DNA of 64,000 bases from Shimia sp040225985 (lineage in GTDB: Bacteria > Pseudomonadota > Alphaproteobacteria > Rhodobacterales > Rhodobacteraceae). A program made the translations under genes and the position numbers. Of the stretch, positions 8,923-18,422 are shown one piece after another (within the stretch, counting starts at the first letter, position 1; every line of letters starts with the position of its first letter). The stretch is taken from the NCBI RefSeq assembly GCF_040225985.1, contig NZ_JBBPEU010000007.1:62001-126000 (forward strand), written 5' to 3'. Under the pieces are notes generated by a model. It was not told the DNA's origin. It ran no database searches and saw nothing but the letters and a program-made list of their open reading frames with translations.

Positions 8923-9482
8923 TATCCGACCTCTTTCATTGCATTCTGGAGGGAAGAGAGCTTGGAGGCGATCGACGTGTCGATCATCTTCGAACCCACT
9001 TTAACGACAAGACCGCCGATGAGGGCTTCATCAACGGTCGCATTGATTTTGACGTCTTTGCCGACACGTGCGGCCAGAGTCTTGGAAAGCTTTTCGCTTT
9101 GCGCCTTGGTCAGCGCTTTGGCAGAGGTGACTTCGGCGGTCACTTCGCCTTTTTCTGCCGCGACCATCGCGTTCAGCTGTTCAACCAGCTGGGGCAGAAC
9201 GAACAGGCGACGCTTCTCGGCCATCAGGCCCAGAACGTTCCTCAGCATCGGCTGAAGGCCCATCTTTTTGGCAATTGCTGCAATGGCGTTCACCTGCTCT
9301 TCGCGCGAATAGATCGGCGAGTTGATCAGGTCGCGCAGTTCTGCGCTGTCGGCCAGTGCGGTGCTCAGGTCGGCAAGACCGCTTTCAAGTTTATCAAGCG
9401 TCTTGTTCTCTTTCACGATCTCGAAGACCGCGGTGGCATAGCGCTGTGCAATGCCGGAGGAGATCGAAGCTGGTTCGGACAC
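8922..9482 (-). CDS. atpH: ATP synthase F1 delta subunit
   Basis: A 186-residue delta (OSCP-like) subunit linking F1 to the peripheral stalk: SISSGIAQRYATAVFEIVKENKTL at the N-terminus, LLLNSP-type middle region (RDLINSPIYSREEQ) and the conserved end DEALIGGLVVKVGSKMIDTSIASKLSSL. A longer reading back to 9761 is open but unlike the family. I choose the GTG at 9482, which gives the expected start SEPASIS and has GGAAGGG seven bases upstream. First gene of the operon. Confidence 0.93.
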   Translation of the reverse strand: MSEPASISSGIAQRYATAVFEIVKENKTLDKLESGLADLSTALADSAELRDLINSPIYSREEQVNAIAAIAKKMGLQPMLRNVLGLMAEKRRLFVLPQLVEQLNAMVAAEKGEVTAEVTSAKALTKAQSEKLSKTLAARVGKDVKINATVDEALIGGLVVKVGSKMIDTSIASKLSSLQNAMKEVG

Positions 9483-9833
9483 GTCCACCCTTCCGCTTTC
9501 TGGCCCCGATTTCTGCATACAAAAGTATGCATTTCCCGGGGGCGTTTCATGACCCCGATTGTTCAGGGCAGTAAAATCCGTGAGGGATGTAGCAGAGCAG
9601 CGCCCACCTAGCAACATTGTTTGGCATATTATCTGCTTTGCGAAAACGCCTTGTTTATAAGGCTTTGACGCGGGTGCGACCCTTTGCCAGTGACCGCACG
9701 TCAAAAAAAACAGTGGGAAACGGTCATATTTGGCGATTCCCGAACCGTTTTCACCCGCCACCGTTAGCGGAAACAGCCGAATTTTCCGCCCCGTGTGGTG
9801 TCACATGGCGGCCCTCGGGGGCAGAGGTGGGGG
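9483..9833 (-). promoter_or_regulatory. Non-coding leader and probable promoter region of the atp operon
   Basis: About 350 bases without a convincing gene between atpH and the methyltransferase gene. The stretch is more AT-rich than its surroundings. On the minus strand a TAATAT -10-like box lies at 9626-9631, with only a weak -35 match about 17 bases upstream; the start codon would then be about 140 bases downstream, leaving a long leader. The exact promoter is not certain. A long frame running through this region in phase with atpH shows no family similarity. Confidence 0.4.
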
Positions 9834-10574
9834 TCAGACCGGCGCGGTTTCGGGTTTCGGGGACAGCACGCCAAGCGGCTTGCGCACGGCTTCCCGCAAA
9901 CCCGGCCCCGAAGACGCTGGCACGCGCTTGGATGCCTCGACCATCAAGACCCCGCCCGCGATGACCGGCGACAGGGTCTTGCCCATGCTCTCCCAGATCG
10001 GGCCGGTCTTGCGCCAGAACCGTTTATGGGTCGGCGGCTGGTAAAGCGTGGTGCGGTTGCGCTCGGGCATGAAGTCAAAGCTGCGCAACTGCGCTTCAAG
10101 CTGGCCAGTGGAATAGGGGCGGCCATAGCCAAAGGGCGTGGCATCGCTGCGCGACCAGATGCCGGCGCGATGGGGCACAATGAACAGAACCTTGCCGCCG
10201 GGGCCAAGCACGCGATACGCCTCGCGCAAGAGGTCGGCAGGTCTTTCACAGGTTTCCAGTCCGTGCATCATGACAAGCCTGTCCACATGACCGGTCTCGA
10301 TTGGCCACAGAGTTTCCTCGCAGAGAACCGAGACGTTCGGCATCCCCGCAGGCCAAGGCATCACCCCCTGCGGCGCCGGCATCAGCCCCAGAACACGGCG
10401 CGCCTCGGACAAATAGGGCCGCAACAGAGGCACCGCGAATCCGTAGCCCGCGACGGTCATCCCAGAGGCGTCTGGCCAGAGTCCCAGCATTTCATCCCGC
10501 ACGGCCTTTTGCGCCGCACGCCCCAGCGTGCTGCGGTAATAGAAATTCCTCAGGTCCTGCACATCAAGATGCAT
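9834..10574 (-). CDS. Class I SAM-dependent methyltransferase (type 11)
   Basis: A 246-residue protein starting MHLDVQDLRNFYYRSTLGRAAQ, a start common in Rhodobacterales methyltransferases of this group. The glycine-rich SAM motif I is degenerate (VAGYGFAVPLLRPYL), and the later core ERPADLLREAYRVLGPGGKVLFIVPHR matches the Methyltransf_11 post-motif region. The C-terminal third is basic. Substrate unknown. It is divergent from gloB with 61 bases between start codons, so the two may share a control region; a link to glutathione metabolism is not shown by the sequence. Confidence 0.75.
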   Translation of the reverse strand: MHLDVQDLRNFYYRSTLGRAAQKAVRDEMLGLWPDASGMTVAGYGFAVPLLRPYLSEARRVLGLMPAPQGVMPWPAGMPNVSVLCEETLWPIETGHVDRLVMMHGLETCERPADLLREAYRVLGPGGKVLFIVPHRAGIWSRSDATPFGYGRPYSTGQLEAQLRSFDFMPERNRTTLYQPPTHKRFWRKTGPIWESMGKTLSPVIAGGVLMVEASKRVPASSGPGLREAVRKPLGVLSPKPETAPV

Positions 10575-10635
10575 TGCAACCGTCCGTCCGATCGGCAACT
10601 CTGTGGTCAACATAGCAATGAAAAGGCGAATTTCC

Positions 10636-11403
10636 ATGCCCCTCGAGATCGTCACGATCCCCTGTCTGTACGACAACTACAGTTTTCTTATCCATGATGC
10701 CGCCACCGGCGACACCGCGGTTGTGGACGTGCCGGACGCCGCCCCTATTAGTGCGGCGCTCAAGGCACGTGGCTGGACACTGTCGCACGTGCTGCTGACG
10801 CACCACCACTGGGACCATGTCGATGGTCTGGAAGCGCTGCTGGCCGACCATCCGGCCAAGGTCATTGGTGCCAAGGCCGATGCCCACCGGCTGCCGCCGC
10901 TCGACCTTGCAGTGACAGAGGGCGACACGGTCACCGTTGGGGAAGAGCAGGCAAAGGTCATCGACGTGTCGGGCCACACGCTCGGGCATATTGCCTTCTA
11001 TTTTGCCGACACTGGCGCCGTGTTCACCGCAGACAGCCTGATGGCGCTTGGCTGTGGCCGCCTGTTCGAAGGCAGCCCCGAGCAGATGTTCGACAGCCTG
11101 TCCAAGCTTGCCAGCCTGCCCGCCAGCACCATCGTTTGTTCCGGCCACGAATATACCGAATCGAACGCGAAGTTCGCGGTGACTGTCGACCCCGACAATG
11201 CCTCCCTCAAGGCCCGGATCACCCGGATTGAAGAGGCGCGGGCAAACGGAAAGCCCACCGTGCCTTCGCTCTTGTCCGAGGAGCTGGAGACCAACCCGTT
11301 CCTGCGCGGACATACCCCGGGGATTCAGCGCGCCGTGGGGCTGGAAGGCGCCGACCCGGTCGCGGTCTTTGCCGAGGTGCGCAAACGCAAGGACAATTTC
11401 TAG
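10636..11403 (+). CDS. gloB: Hydroxyacylglutathione hydrolase (glyoxalase II)
   Basis: A 255-residue metallo-beta-lactamase-fold thiolesterase that hydrolyses S-lactoylglutathione to lactate and glutathione. The binuclear metal motif THHHWDH lies near residue 54, further ligands in DVSGHTLGHIAFYF (H), FTADSLMALGCGRLFEGSPEQM (D) and CSGHEYTESNAKFA (H). The C-terminal HAGH domain ends NPFLRGHTPGIQRAVG. The start at 10636 (MPLEIVTIPCLYDNYSFL) is the canonical family start. Confidence 0.95.
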   Translation: MPLEIVTIPCLYDNYSFLIHDAATGDTAVVDVPDAAPISAALKARGWTLSHVLLTHHHWDHVDGLEALLADHPAKVIGAKADAHRLPPLDLAVTEGDTVTVGEEQAKVIDVSGHTLGHIAFYFADTGAVFTADSLMALGCGRLFEGSPEQMFDSLSKLASLPASTIVCSGHEYTESNAKFAVTVDPDNASLKARITRIEEARANGKPTVPSLLSEELETNPFLRGHTPGIQRAVGLEGADPVAVFAEVRKRKDNF

Positions 11404-11693
11404 GGCGGCTTGGGGTTGAACTTTGGGACAACACCCATAGACTCTAATTCCAACAGGCGCCGTCCGAACCGGTTGTCTGCCTTCGTCGGGGCAAGGATCT
11501 GCCCCGCTGTTTGTGTTGTTGACCCACCCCTAGACCCGATCATGTCAATTTGCCCAAAGAGGCACCCGTTCAGGGAAAAGTGACATGTTTCATGCAGAAA
11601 ATCCTTGAAGCTGGCGTCAGATAGACCAAACTTTAAACCTATGAGGCCATGGTTGTACGGCGACCCGCCAGCAACCCAGAACCAGAGGAGCAC

Positions 11694-11726
11694 ATGAGCA
11701 GTGCCTTCATTCTCGAACACACTTGA
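11694..11726 (+). other. Ten-codon ORF overlapping the clpA start
   Basis: An ATG at 11694 lies three bases after AGAGGAG (11684-11690) and opens a short frame, MSSAFILEHT, ending at TGA 11724-11726, out of phase with clpA whose GTG is at 11701. The purine-rich site is close for this ATG and about ten bases from the GTG, so ribosomes might use either. The preceding region 11404-11693 holds no gene that I can support. Confidence 0.3.
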
Positions 11727-14022
11727 ACAGGCCATCCACGCCGCTCTGTCTGAAGCGAACGATCGCCGCCACGAATTCGCAACGCTGGAACATCTGCTTC
11801 TGTCGCTGCTGGAAGAACCCGACGCGCTGCGCGTAATGCAAGCCTGCAGCGTCAACATCGACGAACTGCGCGCCGCCCTGATGGAATACATTGACGAGGA
11901 TCTGTCGAATCTCGTGACCGATATCGAAGGGTCCGAGGCCGTGCCGACCGCTGCGTTCCAACGCGTGATCCAACGCGCCGCGATCCATGTGCAATCGTCT
12001 GGCCGCACCGAAGTGACCGGTGCCAACGTTCTGGTCGCGATTTTTGCCGAGCGTGAATCGAACGCCGCCTATTTCCTGCAGGAACAGGACATGACCCGCT
12101 ATGACGCGGTGAACTACATCGCGCACGGTGTCGCCAAGGATCCCGCCTTCGGGGAAAGCCGCCCCGTGACCGGCGCGGACGATGACAGCCAGACCGTTGA
12201 TATGGGCGAAGGCGAGACCAACAAGGAAAGCGCGCTGGCAAAATACTGCGTCGACCTGAACGCCAAGGCCACGGCGGGCGATATTGACCCCCTCATCGGA
12301 CGTGATGCCGAGGTCGAGCGCTGCATTCAGGTGCTGTGCCGCCGCCGCAAGAACAACCCGCTTCTGGTGGGGGATCCCGGTGTGGGCAAAACCGCAATTG
12401 CCGAAGGTCTGGCGCACCAGATCGTGATCGGCGCCACGCCCGAGGTGCTGTCCGAAACGACGATCTATTCACTCGACATGGGCGCGCTTCTGGCCGGAAC
12501 CCGCTATCGTGGCGACTTCGAGGAACGGCTCAAGGCTGTGGTGACCGAACTTGAAGAACACCCCAACGCAGTTTTGTTCATCGACGAGATCCACACCGTG
12601 ATCGGTGCGGGCGCGACTTCGGGCGGGGCGATGGACGCATCCAACCTGCTCAAACCCGCTCTTCAGGGGGGCAAGCTGCGCACGATGGGCTCGACCACCT
12701 ACAAAGAGTTCCGTCAACATTTCGAGAAGGACCGCGCGCTCAGCCGCCGGTTCCAGAAAATCGACGTGATGGAGCCGACCGTCGAAGACACGATCAAGAT
12801 CCTCAAGGGGCTTAAACCCTATTTCGAGGAACATCATAGCGTGAAATTCACTGCCGAGGCGATCAAGACCGCCGTAGAACTGTCTGCGCGCTACATGAAT
12901 GACCGCAAACTGCCGGACAAGGCGATCGACGTCATCGACGAAGCCGGCGCGGCACAGCATCTGGTGGCGGCCTCGAAACGGCGCAAGACCATCGGCGTGA
13001 AAGAGATCGAGGCGGTTGTCGCCAAGATCGCCCGCATCCCGCCGAAAAACGTGTCGAAAAACGATGCCGAGGTGCTCAAGGATCTGGAACGTTCGCTCAA
13101 GCGCGTCGTGTTCGGCCAGGACAAGGCGATCGAGGCGCTGTCCTCGGCGATCAAACTGGCCCGAGCGGGCCTGCGCGAACCGGAAAAACCCATCGGCAAC
13201 TATCTGTTTGCCGGGCCGACCGGTGTGGGCAAAACCGAGGTGGCCAAGCAATTGGCGGATACGCTGGGTGTGGAACTGCTGCGCTTTGACATGTCGGAAT
13301 ACATGGAGAAACACGCCGTGTCGCGCCTGATCGGCGCGCCTCCGGGCTATGTCGGTTTTGACCAGGGCGGGCAGCTGACCGATGGCGTCGACCAGCACCC
13401 GCATTGCGTGCTGCTGCTGGACGAGATCGAGAAAGCACACCCCGATGTCTATAACATCCTGTTGCAGGTGATGGACCACGGCACGCTGACCGACCATAAT
13501 GGGCGCACGGTGGATTTCCGCAACGTGATCCTGATCATGACCTCGAACGCGGGCGCTGCCGAACAGGCGAAAGAGGCGATCGGCTTTGGCCGTGACCGTC
13601 GCGAGGGCGAAGACACCGCCGCGATCGAACGCACCTTCACGCCGGAATTCCGCAACCGCCTGGATGCCGTGATCTCGTTCGCACCGCTGCCGAAAGAGGT
13701 CATCATGCGCGTGGTCGAGAAGTTCGTGCTGCAACTCGAAGCACAGCTGATGGACCGCAACGTGACCATCGAACTGACCCCGAAGGCCGCCGAATGGCTG
13801 GGCAACAGGGGCTATGACGACAAGATGGGCGCGCGGCCTTTGGCGCGTGTCATCCAGGAACACATCAAGAAACCTCTGGCCGAGGAATTGCTGTTCGGCA
13901 AGCTGGCCAAGGGCGGTGTGGTCAAGGTCACCGTCAAGGATGGCGAGTTGAAACTCAAGCTCTCCGGCCCGGACAAGCCACGCATCACGGGCAACAAGCC
14001 ACCGCTTCTGACCGCGGAATGA
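11701..14022 (+). CDS. clpA: ATP-dependent Clp protease ATP-binding subunit ClpA
   Basis: A 773-residue AAA+ unfoldase that feeds substrates to ClpP. The Clp N domain (residues 1 to about 145, MPSFSNTLEQAIHAALSEAN) is followed by AAA module 1 with Walker A GDPGVGKTA near residue 222 and Walker B VLFIDEIHTV, then module 2 with GPTGVGKTE near 504, Walker B VLLLDEIEKAHPDV and a ClpP-binding IGF loop near 626. The GTG at 11701 gives the standard family N-terminus. The stop overlaps the next gene as ATGA. No clpS or clpP is in the window. Confidence 0.96.
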   Translation: MPSFSNTLEQAIHAALSEANDRRHEFATLEHLLLSLLEEPDALRVMQACSVNIDELRAALMEYIDEDLSNLVTDIEGSEAVPTAAFQRVIQRAAIHVQSSGRTEVTGANVLVAIFAERESNAAYFLQEQDMTRYDAVNYIAHGVAKDPAFGESRPVTGADDDSQTVDMGEGETNKESALAKYCVDLNAKATAGDIDPLIGRDAEVERCIQVLCRRRKNNPLLVGDPGVGKTAIAEGLAHQIVIGATPEVLSETTIYSLDMGALLAGTRYRGDFEERLKAVVTELEEHPNAVLFIDEIHTVIGAGATSGGAMDASNLLKPALQGGKLRTMGSTTYKEFRQHFEKDRALSRRFQKIDVMEPTVEDTIKILKGLKPYFEEHHSVKFTAEAIKTAVELSARYMNDRKLPDKAIDVIDEAGAAQHLVAASKRRKTIGVKEIEAVVAKIARIPPKNVSKNDAEVLKDLERSLKRVVFGQDKAIEALSSAIKLARAGLREPEKPIGNYLFAGPTGVGKTEVAKQLADTLGVELLRFDMSEYMEKHAVSRLIGAPPGYVGFDQGGQLTDGVDQHPHCVLLLDEIEKAHPDVYNILLQVMDHGTLTDHNGRTVDFRNVILIMTSNAGAAEQAKEAIGFGRDRREGEDTAAIERTFTPEFRNRLDAVISFAPLPKEVIMRVVEKFVLQLEAQLMDRNVTIELTPKAAEWLGNRGYDDKMGARPLARVIQEHIKKPLAEELLFGKLAKGGVVKVTVKDGELKLKLSGPDKPRITGNKPPLLTAE

Positions 14023-14990
14023 CCAAGGCTTTTTGGGCTTTCATCGGCTCTCTCATCGCTTTACCGGCGATGGGAGAGCCTTCATTTATCCAGCCGATTG
14101 ACTGCGAGCTGGGCGAAACCTGTTATATCCAGAATTATGTCGATCGCGACCCGGGGCCGGGATTTCGCGATTTTGCCTGTGACCGGCTGACCTATGATGG
14201 ACACAAAGGTACGGATTTCGCGATTCTGGGCGACGTCGATATAAACACCTATTTTCGCGGCTTGGATGTGCTGGCCGCGGCGGATGGTGTGGTTTTGGGC
14301 GTGCGCAACACCATGGCCGACAAACCCCACCCGTCTGACAGGTCACAGGACGTCTCCGGCAAGGAATGCGGCAATGGCGTGGTGATCGACCACGGCGACG
14401 GCTGGCACACCCAATACTGCCACCTGAAGAACCAATCGGTTCGCGTCAAACAGGGTCAAAGCGTGACCGCCGGGGATGTGCTGGGCCAGACCGGCCTCAG
14501 CGGGCTGACCAGTTTCCGCCACCTGCATTTTTCCGTGCGCAAGGACGGACAGATCGTTGATCCGTTCAGCGCTGACAGTGACGCGACCTGCACCGACACG
14601 CCCCGACAAATCTGGGCAGAGCCGGTCGCCCATGTGCCGACAGGGCTGATCGCCATCGGGGTGCATGATGCTGTGCCGGATTATGAGGATCTGGTCGCCC
14701 TGCCCCGCACCCCGAACCATTGGGCGCATCCGCCTGCCGCCCTCGTGATCTGGGCCATGGGATATGGCAGCGATCCGGCCGACCGCGTGGCGTTGATCCT
14801 GACTGGGCCGGACGGCGCGGTGTTCGACACCGCCATCCCCCTCGACAAGGCACAGTCGCGCTATTTCCGGGCCTATGGCAAAAAACGCCCGGCAGGGGGA
14901 TGGCCGTCCGGCACATATACCGGCACGGCCACGATTGAACGGAACGGTCAGGTCATGGCACAGGACACCTTGCGCTTTACCCTGCCCTAG
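14019..14990 (+). CDS. M23-family (LytM-type) metallopeptidase, secreted
   Basis: A 323-residue protein with an N-terminal signal peptide (KAFWAFIGSLIALPAMG) followed by a LytM domain at roughly residues 60-190. Zinc ligands are visible in YDGHKGTDFAI (H and D) and RHLHFSVRKDG (HxH), so it is probably an active peptidoglycan endopeptidase in the periplasm rather than a degenerate activator. The C-terminal part, about 120 residues, is of unknown fold and predicted to be beta-rich. It overlaps the clpA stop by four bases. Confidence 0.87.
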   Translation: MTKAFWAFIGSLIALPAMGEPSFIQPIDCELGETCYIQNYVDRDPGPGFRDFACDRLTYDGHKGTDFAILGDVDINTYFRGLDVLAAADGVVLGVRNTMADKPHPSDRSQDVSGKECGNGVVIDHGDGWHTQYCHLKNQSVRVKQGQSVTAGDVLGQTGLSGLTSFRHLHFSVRKDGQIVDPFSADSDATCTDTPRQIWAEPVAHVPTGLIAIGVHDAVPDYEDLVALPRTPNHWAHPPAALVIWAMGYGSDPADRVALILTGPDGAVFDTAIPLDKAQSRYFRAYGKKRPAGGWPSGTYTGTATIERNGQVMAQDTLRFTLP

Positions 14991-14995
14991 ACGGC

Positions 14996-17122
14996 TTACT
15001 TTTCGGTAAACTTCAACTCGATGCGCCGGTTTTTGGCCCGCGCATCGGGGGTGTTGGCCGGGTCAATCGGCTGGTATTCGCCAAACCCGTTCGCCGCAAG
15101 GCGGTTCGGCGGAATGCCCAGCCCGTCAATCATGAACCGCACCACCGACAGAGCACGGCCCTGGCTGAGTTCCCAGTTGTCGGCGTATTTGCCCGCGCTG
15201 AAAAAGGGCTGGTTGTCGGTATGCCCGTCCACGCGCAGGATCCAGTCGATTTCCGCCGGGATTTCGTCCGAAATCCGGGTCAGGATATCGGCCACCTTGG
15301 CAATCTCGGCCTGCCCCGCCTCGGACAGGGTGGCGCTGCCAACGTCGAACAGAACCTCTGACGAGAACACGAACCTGTCGCCGACGATCCGCACGCCCTC
15401 CTGATTGCCCAGCACATCGCGCAACCGGCCAAAGAACTCGGACCGGAACCGTTCCAGATCGCGCGCCTTGTCTTGCAGCGCCTTGGCCTCGGCCTCGAGT
15501 CGTTTGCGCTCTTCCTCTTCCAGTTGACGCCGCTTGCGTTCCTCGGCGGCAGCCCGCGCCAGCGCAGTGTTCAGATCCTGCCCCAGCGATTGCAGCTGGA
15601 CCTGCGCGGCGGCATCACGTTCCTTGGCGTCGTCCAAAAGCGCCTGCAAACCTGTCAATTGCGAGCGCAGCGCAGCCACTTGTTGATTGAGGACGGCCAC
15701 CTGACGCTGGCTTTCGGCGGTGCGCGCCTCTTGTGCGTTCAGGGCCGTGTTCGCTGCGGACAAAAGGGCCTCGCGTTCCTCGGCGGCGGACAGGGTTTCC
15801 GACACCGTGCGTTCCGCAGCCAGCTTGGCGGCCAACGCGGCGGCAAGACGTTTCTCGACGTCGCCCTGCGCGGCAAGCGTTTCCTCGGCGGCCAGTTTCG
15901 CCGCGAGCGCCGCCGCTAGCTGTTCCTCCAGCGCAGCGCCGGTTTCTTCTGCCGACCGCGCCCGGTTCTCTGCGGACAGCTGGGCGGCAAGGGCCGCAGC
16001 CAGCTGGGTTTCCAGCGTTTCAAGATCCGAGGCCAGCCGCGTCGCGGTTTCCCCGGCCTCATCCTGCGCCGTGGCCAACTCGCCTTGAAGGGTCGCCAAC
16101 CGCGTTTCAAGATCGGCGACAGTAGCATCGGCCTGTTCCAGATCCAGCAGGGCAGCGGCCAGCTGCGCTTGGATCGATGCGATTTGCTGATCCTTGGCGG
16201 TGACGTCCTCTTTGGTCCGTGTCAGGCTGCGCAGCGCAGCAGCCAGATCGGCCTCGGCGGTTTCGCCGGCAAGAAGGGCGGCGGCCAATTTCAGGTCAAG
16301 GTCTTTCCGGGCGGCCTCGGCAGCGGCCAGCATGGTCAGCGTATCCTCGGCCTTTTGGCGCTGTGCCTCAAGGGCCAGCGTCATTGCGGTCAGCTCGGCA
16401 TCAGCGTTTTGCAGTTTTTCACGCAGAGCCTCGGCGGCGGCGGCTTCGACAAGGCGCTGTTGCTCGGCCTCACTCAGCGCCTGTTCCAACTCTGTGCGGG
16501 CCGTGGCCCCGACCTCCAGGTCGCGGTTCAGGTCGGCCACCATGGCCTCAAGAGCCTCGCGGCGGGCGGCAGCCAGACGCGCGGCTTCTTCCTGCGCGTC
16601 AATTTCGGTGCGCGCGGAGGCCAGGGCCAGATTGAGCGCCTCTTGTTCGTCCAGCAATTCAGTGCGGCGGGTTTCGAGATCGGCAATCGTGCCCAGCGCG
16701 GCATCGCGATCGGCAATCAAGGCCGCGACCTGCGCCTCGAAACTGGTGATCCTCGTACGGGCCTCGGCCAAAGCCGCATCCTGCGCCGCACGTTCCGAGG
16801 TCAGGCTTGCGATTAGGGCGGCCTGTTGTTCGACCTGATCGCGGGCCGTGGTCAATGTCGCCTGCAAACCGCCAACCCGCGCCTCAAGTTCGGAGTTTTC
16901 CTGCTGTTCCAGACCCAATGCCTGCGCCAGCGCGGCGACCTCGGTCGAGAGAGCATCCAGTTCGCTTTCCTGTCCGGTAATGGTTTCGCGCAGGACGAAC
17001 TGCACCACCATAAAAATGGTCAGCACGAACATCAGCACCAGCAACAACCCCGTCATCGCATCGACAAAACCGGGCCAGATGGATGCCTGAAACCGCTGTC
17101 CTGTGCGACGTGACAGCGCCAT
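14996..17122 (-). CDS. MotB/OmpA-like peptidoglycan-binding protein with giant coiled coil
   Basis: A 708-residue protein. Residues about 15-45 form a single MotB/TolR-type membrane segment, WPGFVDAMTGLLLVLMFVLT, with the conserved aspartate at 21. Residues about 50-545 are an alanine/glutamate-rich coiled coil with repeated AALAAKLAAE-type units. The C-terminus is an OmpA domain: GHTDNQPF, ELSQGRALSVVRFMI, GFGEYQP, NRRIELKF. It starts two bases after the MotA-like gene, which is presumably its channel partner. By analogy with MotAB/TolQR it should couple proton flow to an effect at the cell wall; the actual role is unknown. The repetitive coil may vary between strains. Confidence 0.85.
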   Translation of the reverse strand: MALSRRTGQRFQASIWPGFVDAMTGLLLVLMFVLTIFMVVQFVLRETITGQESELDALSTEVAALAQALGLEQQENSELEARVGGLQATLTTARDQVEQQAALIASLTSERAAQDAALAEARTRITSFEAQVAALIADRDAALGTIADLETRRTELLDEQEALNLALASARTEIDAQEEAARLAAARREALEAMVADLNRDLEVGATARTELEQALSEAEQQRLVEAAAAEALREKLQNADAELTAMTLALEAQRQKAEDTLTMLAAAEAARKDLDLKLAAALLAGETAEADLAAALRSLTRTKEDVTAKDQQIASIQAQLAAALLDLEQADATVADLETRLATLQGELATAQDEAGETATRLASDLETLETQLAAALAAQLSAENRARSAEETGAALEEQLAAALAAKLAAEETLAAQGDVEKRLAAALAAKLAAERTVSETLSAAEEREALLSAANTALNAQEARTAESQRQVAVLNQQVAALRSQLTGLQALLDDAKERDAAAQVQLQSLGQDLNTALARAAAEERKRRQLEEEERKRLEAEAKALQDKARDLERFRSEFFGRLRDVLGNQEGVRIVGDRFVFSSEVLFDVGSATLSEAGQAEIAKVADILTRISDEIPAEIDWILRVDGHTDNQPFFSAGKYADNWELSQGRALSVVRFMIDGLGIPPNRLAANGFGEYQPIDPANTPDARAKNRRIELKFTEK

Positions 17123-17124
17123 GG

Positions 17125-18333
17125 TCAGCCATCCCCTTGCGGATAAGGGGCCTGTCTCGGGGCATTGGGGGCCGCGCCGCTCTTGTTCTGGCGCAAGACG
17201 CGGGCCAGCGCGGCAAGATCGTTGCGGATCTGGCCCATGCTTTCCTGCCGTCCTGCGGACACTTCTTCGAGAATGCGCAGCATCTGAACGTCGATCGACC
17301 GCAGTCGCATCCGGCTTTCGGCGTCGAGACCTTCGTTTTCCTGCCGGTTGCGCAACAGGTGGACCAGTTCTTCCTGCCCCTCGGCAGCACGCAACAAGGC
17401 CTGCGAGGTGGGGGCCGAGGATTCCAACTGGTCGGCCAGTTTCTGCACCGAATCCACAAGGGTCGAAACCTGCGTTTCCATGGCGTGTCGGTTGGCTTCG
17501 GCCTGCACGAACAGATCGCGCACCACGTCAATCTGCCGGCTGAGATGATCTACCACGCCAACCATGGCACCCTGTTCCGCGCTCATGTCACCGTCGCCGG
17601 CAGAGAACCCGACGCGAGTGATCGAGCTCAGCCATTCTTCCAGCTCTCGGTAGAACCGGTTCTGCCCGTGGCCCGCGAACAACTCCAGCAAACCTACGAT
17701 CAGCGATCCGGCCAGACCCAGCAGCGACGAGGCAAAGGCCACGCCCATTCCCCCCAGTTGGGCCTCAAGGCCGGTCATCAGGCGGGAAAACACCTCGACC
17801 CCGCCTTCGCCTTCCTGCGGGGCAAGGCTGCGGATGGTATCGACCACGGCGGGCACGGTCGTGGCAAGGCCATAGAACGTGCCCAGCAGACCCAGAAAGA
17901 TCAGCATGTTCACAAGATAGCGGGTGATCTCGCGCGCCTCGTCAATCCGGGTCGCGACCGAGTCGAGGATGGAGCGGGTCGAGGTCGCGCTGATCTGGGA
18001 ATGCGCGCCACGGCTGCGCAGCAGCGTGGCCAGCGGCGCCAGCAACGAAGGTGCCACCACGCCTTCGCGCTCGGCCTCTCCTGCGGCAAAGGCCTCGATC
18101 CAACGGACCGAGGATATCAGCGAGAAGACCTGCGCGAAACAGGCGGCCACCCCGATCATGAAGACGAACAGGATAAAGCCGTTGAGATAGGGGTTCGCCT
18201 CGAACACAGGCATCACCCGTGGCAGGGCGAAATACCCCAACGCCACCGTCAGCCCCAGAACAATCAGCATGAGCATGATCTGGCGGACGGGTTGAGAGAA
18301 ATGCGGCTCGACTTTGCGGTCCGGCTGGTCCAT
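17125..18333 (-). CDS. MotA/TolQ/ExbB proton channel family protein
   Basis: A 402-residue membrane protein. Two N-terminal membrane segments (MLMLIVLGLTVALGYF; FILFVFMIGVAACFAQVF) and two later ones are typical: NMLIFLGLLGTFYGLATTVPA and GGMGVAFASSLLGLAGSLIVGL are the conserved channel helices. The C-terminal 170 residues are soluble and predicted helical. The ATG at 18333 (MDQPDRKVEPHF) is preferred; an in-frame GTG six codons upstream is possible. Forms a two-gene unit with the MotB/OmpA-like gene. It is not a flagellar MotA by context, since no flagellar genes are near. Confidence 0.85.
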   Translation of the reverse strand: MDQPDRKVEPHFSQPVRQIMLMLIVLGLTVALGYFALPRVMPVFEANPYLNGFILFVFMIGVAACFAQVFSLISSVRWIEAFAAGEAEREGVVAPSLLAPLATLLRSRGAHSQISATSTRSILDSVATRIDEAREITRYLVNMLIFLGLLGTFYGLATTVPAVVDTIRSLAPQEGEGGVEVFSRLMTGLEAQLGGMGVAFASSLLGLAGSLIVGLLELFAGHGQNRFYRELEEWLSSITRVGFSAGDGDMSAEQGAMVGVVDHLSRQIDVVRDLFVQAEANRHAMETQVSTLVDSVQKLADQLESSAPTSQALLRAAEGQEELVHLLRNRQENEGLDAESRMRLRSIDVQMLRILEEVSAGRQESMGQIRNDLAALARVLRQNKSGAAPNAPRQAPYPQGDG

Positions 18334-18422
18334 GTGGACGGATCCTGACACCTTGTTTTTTCTGGGCCCACCCTACTGAGAAGCGGGCCGCGTGCCAAGG
18401 ACTTATGCGGATACGCCCCGCG

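Noticed and set aside
7489..9255. Long plus-strand open frame (588 codons)
   Set aside because: Antisense to atpA and atpH, a result of biased codon use in highly expressed genes.
14996..18351. Zorya anti-phage system
   Set aside because: The MotA/MotB-like pair lacks ZorC, ZorD or ZorE genes, and the long coil is in the B subunit rather than in the A subunit.
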